Assembly (NCBI GenBank): GCA_903877645.1
Contig: CAIRES010000004.1
Span: forward strand, 1-60,006
Source: an uncultured Bacteroidota bacterium
GTDB taxonomy: Bacteria > Bacteroidota > Bacteroidia > Chitinophagales > Chitinophagaceae
Reading direction: 5' to 3'
Length of the DNA: 60,006 nucleotides
In this document: positions 35,727 to 44,403 of the stretch, one piece after another
Layout of the letters: each line of letters opens with the position of its first letter
Numbering within the stretch: the first letter of the stretch is position 1
Made by a program: the position numbers and the translations under genes
The notes under the pieces: model-generated
Seen by the model: the letters and a program-made list of their open reading frames with translations, nothing else
Told to the model about the DNA's origin: nothing
The model's database searches: none

Positions 35727-36677
35727 ATGAGGAAAACATTTGTATTAGCTGTATCCTGCATTTTATTTACTTCGGGTGTGTCGCAGGCACAGGTATGCCA
35801 TAATTTGTATCCCTGCGCAGGGTGTGTAGTGGCCGATAACGGTGGCAATGACCTGTATGGATATGTGACTACCAATAAGAAAGATGCTGCCTTCAAAGCA
35901 GATAAAATTCATGAATATTCAGGTGGCATGTGGGGGTATATACAGATCAGGGATGCAAAGGTGCCATCGCTGAACATACACCCTACTGCGGAGAATAAAA
36001 AAGTGGATCTCGACTACTCTCAATACATTGATGCAACACTTGTACTTCATCAGTCAATAGACGGCATGCAGGCCAGTTGGTGGGCGCGGCAGTGTAATAA
36101 CCGGGAGGGCGCACTATACTCTAAGAAAACAGATGAGGACGCAAAAGTAGATGCGCATGTAGTAAGATACAGAGATGTATTCCATGACCTGGAGACCAAG
36201 AATTTCACGCTGGTAGAGTATAACAATGAGCCTTATAATGAAGTGGATTATGATGTACTGCTGAAGAACTATATACTATTGGAAAACGGCCTCGTGAAGA
36301 ACGACCACGATTATAAAGTGATGATCGATTTTTACAACAACTTCGTTACAAAATTCAGTTATGTAGAGGATCCATTGCTGGACAACACCTCATTCATTAC
36401 TTTTTTTACAGCAGGTAATACCCGCTACATCGGGTACTTCAACATCATCAATTCAAAGCTGGCAGGCCATGTAGAGCAGGTGAAACTGGAATACGAAAAA
36501 GATAAAGACCCATTACTCGACAGGGTGTTCAGAAAACTGAAAGGCAAGACAGTAATCATATATGGAGATGACGTTTATGGCATGGAACACAACATGCTTA
36601 AATACGGACACAACCACCACATCAAACTAATTCGCAGGAAGACAGATATGACCGACAAATTCAACACAGCAAAATAA
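35727..36677 (+). CDS. Secreted protein of unknown family
   Basis: 316 residues, not recognised. The signal peptide MRKTFVLAVSCILFTSGVSQ is cleaved near AQ. The mature start has a small Cys cluster ('CHNLYPCAGC') and the family-like phrase 'GNDLYGYVTTNKKDAAFKAD', then a mixed alpha/beta body with many Asp, Lys and Tyr. There are no repeats, no membrane segments and no T9SS tail. Location is probably periplasmic. It is followed by a clear terminator at 36697 and preceded by the toxin gene, so it is a single-gene unit. Length and clean coding pattern support a real gene. Confidence 0.75.
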   Translation: MRKTFVLAVSCILFTSGVSQAQVCHNLYPCAGCVVADNGGNDLYGYVTTNKKDAAFKADKIHEYSGGMWGYIQIRDAKVPSLNIHPTAENKKVDLDYSQYIDATLVLHQSIDGMQASWWARQCNNREGALYSKKTDEDAKVDAHVVRYRDVFHDLETKNFTLVEYNNEPYNEVDYDVLLKNYILLENGLVKNDHDYKVMIDFYNNFVTKFSYVEDPLLDNTSFITFFTAGNTRYIGYFNIINSKLAGHVEQVKLEYEKDKDPLLDRVFRKLKGKTVIIYGDDVYGMEHNMLKYGHNHHIKLIRRKTDMTDKFNTAK

Positions 36678-36696
36678 TCTAAATAATTCCTTCTGC

Positions 36697-36729
36697 AGCT
36701 CAATATCTCACTGATATTGAGCTTTTTTT
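36697..36729 (+). terminator. Rho-independent terminator of the unknown secreted gene
   Basis: An 11-bp perfect stem (AGCTCAATATC 36697-36707 with GATATTGAGCT 36713-36723), 5-base loop, followed by a T run to 36729. It lies 20 bases after the stop at 36677. Confidence 0.85.
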
Positions 36730-36863
36730 ATTTGAGTGAATGCTCCATATACTTTTTATTTAAAAAGATATTCAGACATGGTGGATAATTATCCCGGGGC
36801 GATATTGTTGATAGTGCGGCAATGTCGCTAATTTCACATACACATCAATATTCTTATCGCGAT

Positions 36864-37319
36864 ATGAAAGTAATGATCATTATGGGTTCTCAGTCTGATG
36901 AGGCCGTTATGCAGGAGTGCAGCAAGTGGCTGGACTGGTTTAACATTGAAAACAATATGGTAGTCGCCTCGGCGCACCGCAACCCCGACAAGGTGCGCGA
37001 GCTAATGGTGACGGCAAAAGACAATGGCTATGGGGCTATAGTAGCTGCCGCAGGCATGGCTGCAGCGCTGCCGGGCGTATGCTCAGCCTACACTTCCCTA
37101 CCTGTGCTGGGCGTGCCATTGGAAGGCGGCTTGCCGGGCGGCATAGACGCATTGTACAGTATAGTGCAAATGCCCGCAGGCCTGCCCGTAGGCACACTGG
37201 CCGTAGGCAAGGCCGGCGCGCGTAATGCGGCGGCACTCGCTGCAAGAATGTTTGCGCTCTCCGATGCCGCAGTAGCCAAGCGAGTGGAAGAATTTAAAGC
37301 GAACGGCTACAAAATATAA
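36864..37319 (+). CDS. purE: N5-carboxyaminoimidazole ribonucleotide mutase
   Basis: 151 residues from the ATG at 36864; an upstream ATG at 36822 adds 14 residues not typical of the family, so the later start is favoured. Active-site loops are GSQSD at 8-12, SAHRNP at 36-41 with the catalytic His, and 'AAAGMAAALPGVCSAYT'. 'GVPLEGGLPGGIDALYSIVQ' is also a PurE phrase. The enzyme moves the carboxyl of N5-CAIR to give CAIR in purine synthesis. Cytosolic octamer in known members. It lies alone between the terminator at 36697 and phoH. Confidence 0.95.
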   Translation: MKVMIIMGSQSDEAVMQECSKWLDWFNIENNMVVASAHRNPDKVRELMVTAKDNGYGAIVAAAGMAAALPGVCSAYTSLPVLGVPLEGGLPGGIDALYSIVQMPAGLPVGTLAVGKAGARNAAALAARMFALSDAAVAKRVEEFKANGYKI

Positions 37320-37444
37320 GGAAGGTATATCTCGAACATTTGTACAAGTAAAGTCATAAAGCAAGAAACGGAAGCTTAACGCAGTCTTAATCACCAAGTT
37401 GGCACATTGTTTGTACATTTATTGTTAACCTAAACTTCAGCACC

Positions 37445-38458
37445 TTGACAGAAGCTATCATTAACTTAGAGACCGTAAACCCGATAGAGTTTTTCGGGGT
37501 TAACAACAGCAAATTCGAGATCCTTAAACGTAAATTCCCCCTGCTGAAGCTTTTATCGCGGGGCACACAAATAAAATTATCAGGACAGCCGGAAGAGGTA
37601 AGCGCGGCGCAGGTAAAAATAGGACAGGTGATCCAGTACCTGGAACGAAACGGCCACCTTTCTGAAAACTACTTCTCCAAAATACTGGGAGATGAAGAGC
37701 AGGGCGAAGGGCCCGCAGAGGACCCTGCGAACAATGACATACTCGTGTTCGGGCCGAATGGCAGAGTGATACGTGCCAAAACGCAGAACCAGAAGCTGAT
37801 GGCACAGGCGAGTGAGAAGAACGACATCATCTTCGCGATAGGCCCGGCCGGTACAGGTAAAACGTATACAGCAGTTGCCCTGGCAGTGCGTGCTTTGAAA
37901 AACAAAGCTGTGCGCAAGATCATCCTCACCCGCCCTGCGGTGGAGGCGGGTGAAAGCCTGGGCTTTCTGCCCGGCGACCTCAAGGATAAGATAGACCCGT
38001 ACCTGCGCCCGCTTTATGATGCACTTGACGATATGATACCCAGCGACAAGCTGAATTATTATATGGCCAACCGCATTATAGAGATCGCCCCCCTCGCCTA
38101 CATGCGTGGCCGTACGCTGGACAATGCTTTCATCATACTGGATGAAGCACAGAACTCCACTGACCTGCAACTAAAGATGTTCCTCACCCGTATAGGCTCA
38201 TCTGCAAAGGCTATTATTACCGGAGATCTTACACAGATAGACCTGCCGAAGAACCAGCAATCGGGACTGATAAAGGCAAGCAAGATATTGCAGAACATAG
38301 ATGGTATAGCACAGATAAAACTGGACGAAGCCGACGTGGTGCGCCATAGGCTGGTGAAAATGATCATTCGTGCCTACGATAAGGATAAGGCCGACGAGGA
38401 AGCACTTGAAGAAAAGAACAAATCGGAATACCAGAGCAAGCGCGATCCACGCTCATAG
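37445..38458 (+). CDS. phoH: PhoH-family ATPase, TTG start
   Basis: 337 residues. The Walker A motif GPAGTGKT is at 133-140 and the Walker B ILDEAQN at 231-237; 'LTRPAVEAGESLGFLPGDL' and 'RGRTLDNAFIILDEAQNS' are PhoH signatures. An N-terminal KH-like part (about 10-75) precedes. PhoH proteins are cytosolic ATPases tied to RNA metabolism, often beside ybeY, which is not here. No ATG precedes the conserved N-terminal sequence between the upstream stop and 'TEAIINLETV', so TTG at 37445 is the best start. It is followed by a 15-bp hairpin at 38477. Confidence 0.92.
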   Translation: MTEAIINLETVNPIEFFGVNNSKFEILKRKFPLLKLLSRGTQIKLSGQPEEVSAAQVKIGQVIQYLERNGHLSENYFSKILGDEEQGEGPAEDPANNDILVFGPNGRVIRAKTQNQKLMAQASEKNDIIFAIGPAGTGKTYTAVALAVRALKNKAVRKIILTRPAVEAGESLGFLPGDLKDKIDPYLRPLYDALDDMIPSDKLNYYMANRIIEIAPLAYMRGRTLDNAFIILDEAQNSTDLQLKMFLTRIGSSAKAIITGDLTQIDLPKNQQSGLIKASKILQNIDGIAQIKLDEADVVRHRLVKMIIRAYDKDKADEEALEEKNKSEYQSKRDPRS

Positions 38459-38476
38459 CACCCGGCATCATATACC

Positions 38477-38514
38477 AACTATTGCAAACGGCAGTTATTC
38501 CGTTTGCAATAGTT
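38477..38514 (+). terminator. Hairpin after phoH, overlapping the next promoter
   Basis: A perfect 15-bp stem (AACTATTGCAAACGG 38477-38491 with 38500-38514) and 8-base loop start 18 bases after the phoH stop. No T-run follows directly, so it may be a weak terminator or an operator; the promoter of the following gene overlaps it. Confidence 0.55.
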
Positions 38515-38525
38515 GACTATATTTG
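38495..38525 (+). promoter_or_regulatory. Candidate promoter of the FkbM methyltransferase gene
   Basis: TATATTTG at 38518-38525 matches TAnnTTTG; 20 bases upstream, TTA at 38495-38497 stands in for TTG. Lies 33 bases before the ATG at 38559. Confidence 0.5.
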
Positions 38526-38558
38526 CAATCTTTCATTGCACAGTATAGCACACACCTC

Positions 38559-39335
38559 ATGTTCAAAAAGATCATATTTCATACCCTTGGCCTTAAAGCC
38601 TATCTGAAAGTATTGCACAAGAGCTTTCATTTCATGTATGCAGCAGGTGGGTTGAAGAATAATGTGATCTACAAGTATCACTACTTCGATAAGAATATGA
38701 TACAGCCCGGCGATGTGGTTCTGGACATTGGCGGCAACCTCGGTTATTATACCAAGCTTTTTGCAAAATGGGTAGGCCCAACAGGCCACGTCTATGCAGT
38801 TGAGCCTGTTGTTGATTTTGCCAATGTGATCAAATGGGCAACAAAAGGCATAAACAACGTCACCATTTACAACGTGGCCCTTGGCGAGGAAGAGAAAGAT
38901 ATTACCTTGTCCACCCCCGGCAAATTCGGCTACTTACGTACAGGCCTTGCACATGTAACAAGGCCTGATGAGCAGCAGGAAGTACATGAGTTTACCTTCC
39001 AGGCCAAAATGAAGCAAGGCAGCAAGCTGTTTGCTAACCTGCCCAAAATTGATTTCATAAAATGTGACATCGAAGGATACGAAGAGTATGTACTTTCAGA
39101 AATGAAGGACGTATTACTCAAGCATAAACCTGTGTTGCAACTGGAAACTTATGGCGAACAGAAAGCAAGACTGGAAGCACTCCTCACAGGTATGGGCTAT
39201 GAAATTTACGATATTGAAGATAACAAACTGAAGCCTTTGGCCGAAATGAAGAATCCTATTCTCGGCGACTTCTTCTACATTCACAAAGACAACAAGGGTG
39301 TTATAGAGCGGTTGAAGAAAAACGGCAGAGCTTGA
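38559..39335 (+). CDS. FkbM-family SAM-dependent methyltransferase
   Basis: 258 residues from the ATG at 38559; the reading that starts at the TTG of 38523 begins within the -7 box. The SAM-binding motif I, DIGGNLG, is at 56-62, followed by 'VYAVEPVVDFANVIKWATKG' (acidic motif II) and 'IDFIKCDIEGYEEYVL', the FkbM signature. FkbM-type enzymes add methyl groups to oxygen on sugars or small molecules; the acceptor here is unknown. Cytosolic. It converges with exbD, whose stop lies 8 bases away. Confidence 0.88.
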   Translation: MFKKIIFHTLGLKAYLKVLHKSFHFMYAAGGLKNNVIYKYHYFDKNMIQPGDVVLDIGGNLGYYTKLFAKWVGPTGHVYAVEPVVDFANVIKWATKGINNVTIYNVALGEEEKDITLSTPGKFGYLRTGLAHVTRPDEQQEVHEFTFQAKMKQGSKLFANLPKIDFIKCDIEGYEEYVLSEMKDVLLKHKPVLQLETYGEQKARLEALLTGMGYEIYDIEDNKLKPLAEMKNPILGDFFYIHKDNKGVIERLKKNGRA

Positions 39336-39343
39336 TTTAACAA

Positions 39344-39748
39344 CTACCTGCTATTATTCTCGACAGCCAATACTGTTTTCAAATTCAGATCATGTGCAGC
39401 ACGCATTACGGCTACTATATTATCTGCGGTAGCTTGCTTGTCGGCATTGATCACAACTGTTGGGTCGGCATCCTGCGACTTGGCAATGGCACGGGAGATG
39501 AATGGCTTTAACGAGTCGCTGATCACAGATGTGGTGCCCACAAAAAACTCCTGTTTATCGTTGATAGAAACTACCACAGTTTGCTTGGCCTTCGTATCAC
39601 TCTTGGCCTTGGGTATACTCAGTTTCACCACGTTTGGGTTGGCGAGTGTAGATATGATCAGGAAGAACAGCAACAGAATGAACAATATATCATTGAGTGC
39701 AGATGAATGTCCTTGCGGATCGTGCTGTGAGCGTCTCTTAATATTCAT
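39344..39748 (-). CDS. exbD: ExbD/TolR-family proton-channel subunit
   Basis: 134 residues. A short cytosolic start, one membrane helix at about 18-37 ('LNDILFILLLFFLIISTLAN') with the key Asp21, and a periplasmic domain with the 'VVINADKQATADNIVAVMRA' helix-strand are typical of ExbD/TolR. With ExbB it forms a proton-driven motor powering TonB-dependent outer-membrane uptake or Tol-Pal function. It follows exbB by 9 bases on the same strand. No tonB or tol gene lies beside the pair. Confidence 0.92.
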   Translation of the reverse strand: MNIKRRSQHDPQGHSSALNDILFILLLFFLIISTLANPNVVKLSIPKAKSDTKAKQTVVVSINDKQEFFVGTTSVISDSLKPFISRAIAKSQDADPTVVINADKQATADNIVAVMRAAHDLNLKTVLAVENNSR

Positions 39749-39757
39749 CTTATGGGC

Positions 39758-40477
39758 TTAGTGATTAGGGTTAGTATCCTGTATGATGTCTAAAAATTCC
39801 ACCGAAGCGGCTTCCATGCGGTTCACATTTTTATTGATCTGCGCATTAAGGTAGGTATACCCAAGATAAGCCAGTAGCCCAATGATAAGGCCGGTAGCCG
39901 AAGTCACCATCTTGGTATAGATACCACCTGCAATGGTCTCCAACGAAAAGCCCTGGTGCTGCACATTAAAGAACAGGATGATCATACCGGCGATAGTGCC
40001 AAGGAACCCAAGAATTGGCGCTATGCCTGATATAGCAGACAGTACCGTAAGGTTTTTCTCTTGTTGATATATCTCCAGTTTACCGGTATTCTCCATTGAT
40101 TTCTCAATGAAGTCAATCGGCTTGCCGATGCGGCTGATCCCTTTTTCGATAACGCGTGATGTAGGCGTGTTGGCATTTCGGCAAATGTCTATCGCCCTGC
40201 CGGTATCCTTGTTCATCAGTTGTTCGCGGATACGCGTCATAAACGTCCTATCAAGCGCAGCGGCCTTGCGTATAGCCATGAACCTTTCGGCAAATACATA
40301 GACCAATATAATGGAACAGAACAGCAGCGGTATCATCAACACCCCACCTTCCTTCAATAAATTCCATAATGATATTTGCTCTACAGACGCATTAGCAGCC
40401 AACTGCGCGGCCTTTGCTATGTTGCTATCCACAGGGGCAGTGGTAGCTGCCTGGAGTAAAATGGTCAAAAAAGTCAT
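39758..40477 (-). CDS. exbB: MotA/TolQ/ExbB-family proton-channel subunit
   Basis: 239 residues from the ATG at 40477 (a TTG at 40498 in the same frame is less likely). An unusual hydrophobic start 'MTFLTILLQAATTAP' precedes the first true helix at about 38-60 ('VLMIPLLFCSIILVYVFAER'). Two more helices hold the pore: 'LTVLSAISGIAPILGFLGTI' with 'AGMIILFF', and 'MVTSATGLIIGLLAYLGYTY'. That pattern and 'IAPILGFLGTIAGMI' are MotA/TolQ/ExbB signatures. Partner of the downstream exbD. Possible promoter at 40496-40524. Confidence 0.92.
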   Translation of the reverse strand: MTFLTILLQAATTAPVDSNIAKAAQLAANASVEQISLWNLLKEGGVLMIPLLFCSIILVYVFAERFMAIRKAAALDRTFMTRIREQLMNKDTGRAIDICRNANTPTSRVIEKGISRIGKPIDFIEKSMENTGKLEIYQQEKNLTVLSAISGIAPILGFLGTIAGMIILFFNVQHQGFSLETIAGGIYTKMVTSATGLIIGLLAYLGYTYLNAQINKNVNRMEAASVEFLDIIQDTNPNH

Positions 40478-40495
40478 GCGCTGGATTTGTGTAAA

Positions 40496-40524
40496 CAAAT
40501 ATACTGAAAAACCTGAGCCCCAAA
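40496..40524 (-). promoter_or_regulatory. Possible promoter of exbBD
   Basis: Minus strand: TTTG at 40521-40524, 17 bases, then TATATTTG at 40496-40503, 18 bases before the ATG. The -7 box fits well; the spacing is shorter than in the window's other promoters, and the -33 box lies inside a dispersed repeat. Confidence 0.4.
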
Positions 40525-40545
40525 CCCCTAAAGGGGCTTCCCCTT
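40518..40545. repeat. Dispersed CCCCAAACC-type repeat, copy 1
   Basis: The sequence begins CCCCAAACCCCTAAAGGGGC and continues TTCCCCTT. It closely matches 45181-45209. It can fold as CCCCT-AA-AGGGG. Short GC-rich repeats of this type are common between Bacteroidota genes. Confidence 0.55.
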
Positions 40546-40627
40546 ATTTATTTATATAAATGCTAACGTTTAGTCCTTACCTGACTTATACAATAATATT
40601 AAAACAGATTGTTCACATTTTCCTAAT

Positions 40628-40807
40628 TTGCAAACACATACTAATACAATAGAAGGTGGCGAAACAGAAACAAATGTCAGGAAGTGTCCGAATTGCAAAA
40701 CTGCAAATTTAATATTAAGACAAGGCAATAAAAATGGTCGTGATTGGCCCTTTTTAGGTTATTCCAATTTTAAATATGGCTGCAATCATCAACGATGGTT
40801 AACTTAA
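40628..40807 (+). pseudogene. Orphan zinc-ribbon fragment (topoisomerase/helicase-type C4 finger)
   Basis: A plus-strand frame from a TAG at 40571 to a TAA at 40805-40807 has no ATG; the last 59 codons (from TTG 40628) read ETNVRKCPNCKTANLILRQG, then a gap of five, then WPFLGYSNFKYGCNHQRWLT. This follows the pattern of the C4 zinc finger at the end of type IA topoisomerases and some nuclease or helicase proteins ('CPxC..L..R.G..G.FLGCSN...C'), with the third Cys changed to Tyr. With no start and only one finger, it is probably the leftover 3' end of a deleted gene. It overlaps the end of the convergent nucleotidyltransferase gene. The bases 40478-40627 hold only the exbB promoter region and a repeat. 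Confidence 0.5.
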
Positions 40808-41127
40808 AAAACAGAGATCTCAATACCTTCTTTCCTGACTTGGGCAAGTAATGCTGAGTCGTCATCTGCAAAGAACCTCTTTAGCCCAACAGAGAAAGGC
40901 TCTATTCGTGCATCTACCTTGCGGGTAAGTTGCCAAGCCTTAGCTTTCTCATCCAGACTTTCTCCATCAAAGCGTTTAGATACTATCATTACATCAATAT
41001 CGCTTTCTGCATTTCCTTCATTACGGGCAAAGCTGCCATATAAAAATGCTTTCTGAATACCGAGCCCTGCCTCGTTGAGCAGCCGGATATACGACCGCAA
41101 CAATTCTATAATTTCGCTTTGAGCCAT
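40804..41127 (-). CDS. MNT-type nucleotidyltransferase of a HEPN/MNT pair
   Basis: 107 residues. The minimal nucleotidyltransferase motif is GSFARN at 31-36 with the metal-binding Asp pair D43-x-D45 ('ESDIDVMIVSKRF'). A third acidic residue in 'KVDARIEPFSVGLK' fits the later strand. In the known HEPN/MNT toxin-antitoxin systems, the MNT protein blocks the HEPN toxin, in some cases by adding AMP to it. It overlaps the HEPN gene by 22 bases and is transcribed after it. Cytosolic. Confidence 0.88.
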   Translation of the reverse strand: MAQSEIIELLRSYIRLLNEAGLGIQKAFLYGSFARNEGNAESDIDVMIVSKRFDGESLDEKAKAWQLTRKVDARIEPFSVGLKRFFADDDSALLAQVRKEGIEISVF

Positions 41128-41489
41128 AAATGAAAGTTTTCTGTATTCTTATAATACTCTTCTACCAATTTCATATCTTTTGGTTCAGACGGCATAGTCT
41201 CCGGATACCTGCCCTCCAATTGATATACCTGTAATTCAGAGGCAAACTTATCTTGCTCTTTATCTAAAACAATAAGTGCTTTTTCTGCTAGCAAGAATAA
41301 ATTGTGCGTTCTTGGCGGATGTTCCTCTGTCACCTTCACAACGAGAGCCTTGAATATTTTCTCAACGCACAGATGGCAAAAAAACAAGCCTGCTAAAATT
41401 CGCTTATTTTCAATCATGATCCTGGCATTCAGTAATTCTTCCTCTGCCCCGTTTTGCCAATAATGAATTTGCTTTCTAACGTCTATCAT
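41106..41489 (-). CDS. HEPN-domain protein, partner of the MNT nucleotidyltransferase
   Basis: 127 residues, all-helical. 'YWQNGAEEELLNARIMIENK' and 'GLFFCHLCVEKIFKALVVKV', then 'HPPRTHNLFLLAEKALIVL' match the HEPN family (PF05168 type) usually found next to an MNT gene. Active HEPN RNases carry an R-x4-6-H motif; here the candidate is R60-T-H62, which is too short, so RNase activity is uncertain. First gene of the pair. A TAAATTTG sequence, like a -7 box, lies at 41501-41508 upstream of the ATG, without a clear -33 partner. Confidence 0.83.
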   Translation of the reverse strand: MIDVRKQIHYWQNGAEEELLNARIMIENKRILAGLFFCHLCVEKIFKALVVKVTEEHPPRTHNLFLLAEKALIVLDKEQDKFASELQVYQLEGRYPETMPSEPKDMKLVEEYYKNTENFHLWLKAKL

Positions 41490-41604
41490 AAATTGTCATA
41501 CAAATTTATGAATTAAAGATGAAATAGCAGGTATGTGTAACCAAAAAACTACTTTAATTACCCATTTCCTCCCTCTTTTTGTTAGGATTTAATTATTCAC
41601 ATAG

Positions 41605-41612
41605 TATCTTTG
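41605..41612 (+). promoter_or_regulatory. Candidate -7 box of the sdh operon
   Basis: TATCTTTG, a frequent form of the Bacteroidota TAnnTTTG box, 43 bases before the sdhC ATG. A TTTG at 41578-41581 could be the -33 box, but the spacing of 23 bases is longer than usual. Confidence 0.5.
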
Positions 41613-41655
41613 CACCGCATTTCAAAAAGTACACTAAATACATACTGGATCTCAC

Positions 41656-42324
41656 ATGACTTGGAAAAATCTTTTCAGCACTTCTATCGGTAAGAAAATA
41701 CAAATGTCTCTTACCGGTCTTTTTCTTATCCTGTTCCTTATCGTGCATTGCTACATCAATGCACAGATCTTTTACAACGACGGCGGAGTGCGCTTTAATG
41801 AAGCTGCTCATTTTATGGGAACCAACTTCGTTATCCGCACCGTGGAGCTGGGTTTATTTGCATTCCTCATTCTGCATATTGTACAGGGATTGTTGCTTTG
41901 GGCAAAGAACAGATCGCGCAGGAGCGTGGGATACACAGTAAGCGCCGGAAATAAGACAAGTCCATGGTACAGCCGCTCAATGGCATTGCTGGGCACATTA
42001 GTATTATTGTTCCTTATCGTGCACCTGTCTAAATTCTGGGGCCCTAACCGCCTGTCGCAAACTACAGGACATGGTGAACTGCCCCTGTATAACATGATGA
42101 AGGAAGAATTCAGCAATATGTGGGTCGTTGTCATCTACCTGTGTGGTTGCTTTGCACTGGCATGGCACCTTGTACACGGTTTCTATAGTGCCTTCCAAAC
42201 ATTGGGTATGGGTACGCACAGGTATAAAGGGCTGATCAAAGGCACAGGCGTTGCATTTGCTATTATTGTTCCGATAATTTTCGCACTGATGCCGATCGCT
42301 TTCTACCTGCAGTGGATCGCTTGA
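41656..42324 (+). CDS. sdhC: Succinate dehydrogenase cytochrome b subunit
   Basis: 222 residues with five membrane helices, as in the single-anchor type B succinate:quinone reductases of Bacteroidota. Helix 1 is 'IQMSLTGLFLILFLIVHCYI', others are 'FVIRTVELGLFAFLILHIVQ', 'RSMALLGTLVLLFLIVHLSK', 'MWVVVIYLCGCFALAWHLVH' and 'GTGVAFAIIVPIIFALMPIA'. The His at the ends of helices 1, 2, 3 and 4 are likely ligands for two haems b. It anchors SdhAB in the inner membrane and passes electrons to menaquinone. First gene of sdhCAB. Confidence 0.94.
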   Translation: MTWKNLFSTSIGKKIQMSLTGLFLILFLIVHCYINAQIFYNDGGVRFNEAAHFMGTNFVIRTVELGLFAFLILHIVQGLLLWAKNRSRRSVGYTVSAGNKTSPWYSRSMALLGTLVLLFLIVHLSKFWGPNRLSQTTGHGELPLYNMMKEEFSNMWVVVIYLCGCFALAWHLVHGFYSAFQTLGMGTHRYKGLIKGTGVAFAIIVPIIFALMPIAFYLQWIA

Positions 42325-42380
42325 TCTTTCGCTTGTTAGTCCTTTTTAAGTTTTGACTTTTAATTTTTGATTTATAGAAT

Positions 42381-44357
42381 ATGGCGCTCAATTCTAAAAT
42401 ACCTTCCGGTCAGTTAGATTCAAAATGGAAGACATACAAATCCACCTGTAAATTGGTGAATCCTGCCAACAAACGCTCGCTGGAGATCATTGTTGTGGGT
42501 ACGGGTCTTGCGGGGGCATCTGCCGCTGCAACACTCGGCGAGATGGGCTACAAGGTTAAGGCCTTCTGCTTCCAGGATAGCCCCCGCCGCGCGCACTCGA
42601 TTGCGGCACAGGGTGGTATCAATGCCGCAAAGAATTACCAAAATGATGGCGATAGCACCTACCGCCTGTTTTACGATACGATAAAGGGTGGCGACTACCG
42701 TGCCCGCGAAGGCAATGTACACCGCCTGGCAGAGGTGAGCGCGAACATCATAGACCAATGCGTGGCACAGGGTGTTCCTTTCGCCCGTGAGTATGGTGGC
42801 TTACTGAGCAACCGCTCATTTGGTGGCACACAGGTACAACGCACGTTTTACGCAGCAGGCCAAACCGGCCAGCAGTTGCTGATAGGCGCTTACCAGGGCC
42901 TCGAGCGCCAGGTGTCGCTGGGCAATGTAGAAATGCACTCCCGCCACGAAATGCTGGAAATAGTAATGGTGGATGGCAAGGCCCGTGGCATCATAGCCCG
43001 CAACCTGGTGACAGGCGAACTGGAGCGCCACTTTGGCCATGCAGTATTGCTTTGCACCGGTGGCTACGGCAACGTATTCTATCTATCTACAAACGCCATG
43101 GGCAGCAACGTTACTGCCGCGTGGAAAGCACATAAACAAGGAGCCTTCTTTGGCAACCCTTGTTATACACAGATACACCCAACCTGCATACCTGTAAGTG
43201 GCGATCACCAGTCTAAATTGACACTGATGTCAGAGTCGCTGCGTAATGACGGGCGTATATGGGTACCAAAAGCTAAAGGCGACAACCGCAAAGCAACTGA
43301 TATACCTGAAGAAGAACGCGACTACTACCTGGAACGCAGGTATCCGGCATTCGGCAACCTGGTACCACGCGATGTGGCCAGCCGTGCGGCCAAGGAGCGC
43401 TGCGATGCTGGTTTCGGTGTAGGCTCATCGAAGATGGCTGTGTACCTCGACTTCGCATCAGCGATAGAGCGCTACGGCAAAGTAGAAGCACACAAACAAG
43501 GCCTGCATACCACCGACAAGAATACGATAATGGCGCTGGGCAGGGATGTGGTGAAAGAGAAATACGGCAACCTGTTTGATATGTATGCCAAGATCACCGG
43601 CGAGAACCCATACGAAATACCTATGCGCATATACCCTGCAGTACACTATACAATGGGTGGCCTGTGGGTAGATTATGAGCTGATGACCACAGTACCAAAT
43701 CTGTATGCATTAGGCGAGGCTAACTTCAGCGACCACGGTGCTAACCGCCTGGGCGCATCTGCACTGATGCAGGGGCTGGCTGATGGATACTTCGTGATAC
43801 CTTATACACTGGGCAATAACCTGGCCAATGACATAAGCACTAAGGCCATACCTACCGATCATCCTGCTTTCGTAGCCGCCGAGAAAGATGTAAATGACCG
43901 CATCAACAGGCTCATGAATATTAAGGGCACTGAGAGCGTAGAAAGCTTCCATAAGCGCCTGGGCAAGATCATGTGGGATAAATGCGGCATGGCTCGCAAT
44001 GCAAAGGGACTGACCGAAGCCATTGAAGAAATAAAAGCTTTGCGCAAAGAGTTCTGGAGCAACGTACGTGTACCCGGCGATATTAAGGAGTTTAATCCCG
44101 AGTTGGATAAAGCAGGCCGTGTGGCCGACTTCCTGGAGCTGGGCGAGCTGATGTGCATAGACGCACTGAACCGCAACGAAAGCTGCGGCGGCCACTTCCG
44201 CGAAGAATCGCAGACCGAAGAAGGAGAAGCACAAAGGGACGATGAGCACTTCATGTTCGTATCAGCGTGGGAATACAAGGCAGACAGCCAGTTTGAATTG
44301 CACAAAGAGGCGCTGGATTATGAAGTCGTGCATCCGAGTGCGAGGAGTTATAAATAA
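42381..44357 (+). CDS. sdhA: Succinate dehydrogenase flavoprotein subunit
   Basis: 658 residues. The FAD-binding start is '[20 protein letters not shown]'; '[20 protein letters not shown]' holds the His that in known enzymes carries the covalent flavin. '[20 protein letters not shown]', '[20 protein letters not shown]' and '[20 protein letters not shown]' belong to the substrate site and flavin domain. It oxidises succinate to fumarate (or the reverse) at the cytosolic side of the membrane. Long for the family but as usual for type B enzymes. Lies 56 bases after sdhC and 46 before sdhB. Confidence 0.96.
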   Translation: MALNSKIPSGQLDSKWKTYKSTCKLVNPANKRSLEIIVVGTGLAGASAAATLGEMGYKVKAFCFQDSPRRAHSIAAQGGINAAKNYQNDGDSTYRLFYDTIKGGDYRAREGNVHRLAEVSANIIDQCVAQGVPFAREYGGLLSNRSFGGTQVQRTFYAAGQTGQQLLIGAYQGLERQVSLGNVEMHSRHEMLEIVMVDGKARGIIARNLVTGELERHFGHAVLLCTGGYGNVFYLSTNAMGSNVTAAWKAHKQGAFFGNPCYTQIHPTCIPVSGDHQSKLTLMSESLRNDGRIWVPKAKGDNRKATDIPEEERDYYLERRYPAFGNLVPRDVASRAAKERCDAGFGVGSSKMAVYLDFASAIERYGKVEAHKQGLHTTDKNTIMALGRDVVKEKYGNLFDMYAKITGENPYEIPMRIYPAVHYTMGGLWVDYELMTTVPNLYALGEANFSDHGANRLGASALMQGLADGYFVIPYTLGNNLANDISTKAIPTDHPAFVAAEKDVNDRINRLMNIKGTESVESFHKRLGKIMWDKCGMARNAKGLTEAIEEIKALRKEFWSNVRVPGDIKEFNPELDKAGRVADFLELGELMCIDALNRNESCGGHFREESQTEEGEAQRDDEHFMFVSAWEYKADSQFELHKEALDYEVVHPSARSYK

Positions 44358-44403
44358 TAGAGAACATCTGTAAGATTATATAAGATATTTTAAAGAGCTA
44401 CTG

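Noticed and set aside
37399-37421. TTGG...TACATTTA as promoter for phoH
   Set aside because: Spacing of 12 bases is far from the 20 seen elsewhere and the -7 box lacks the final G.
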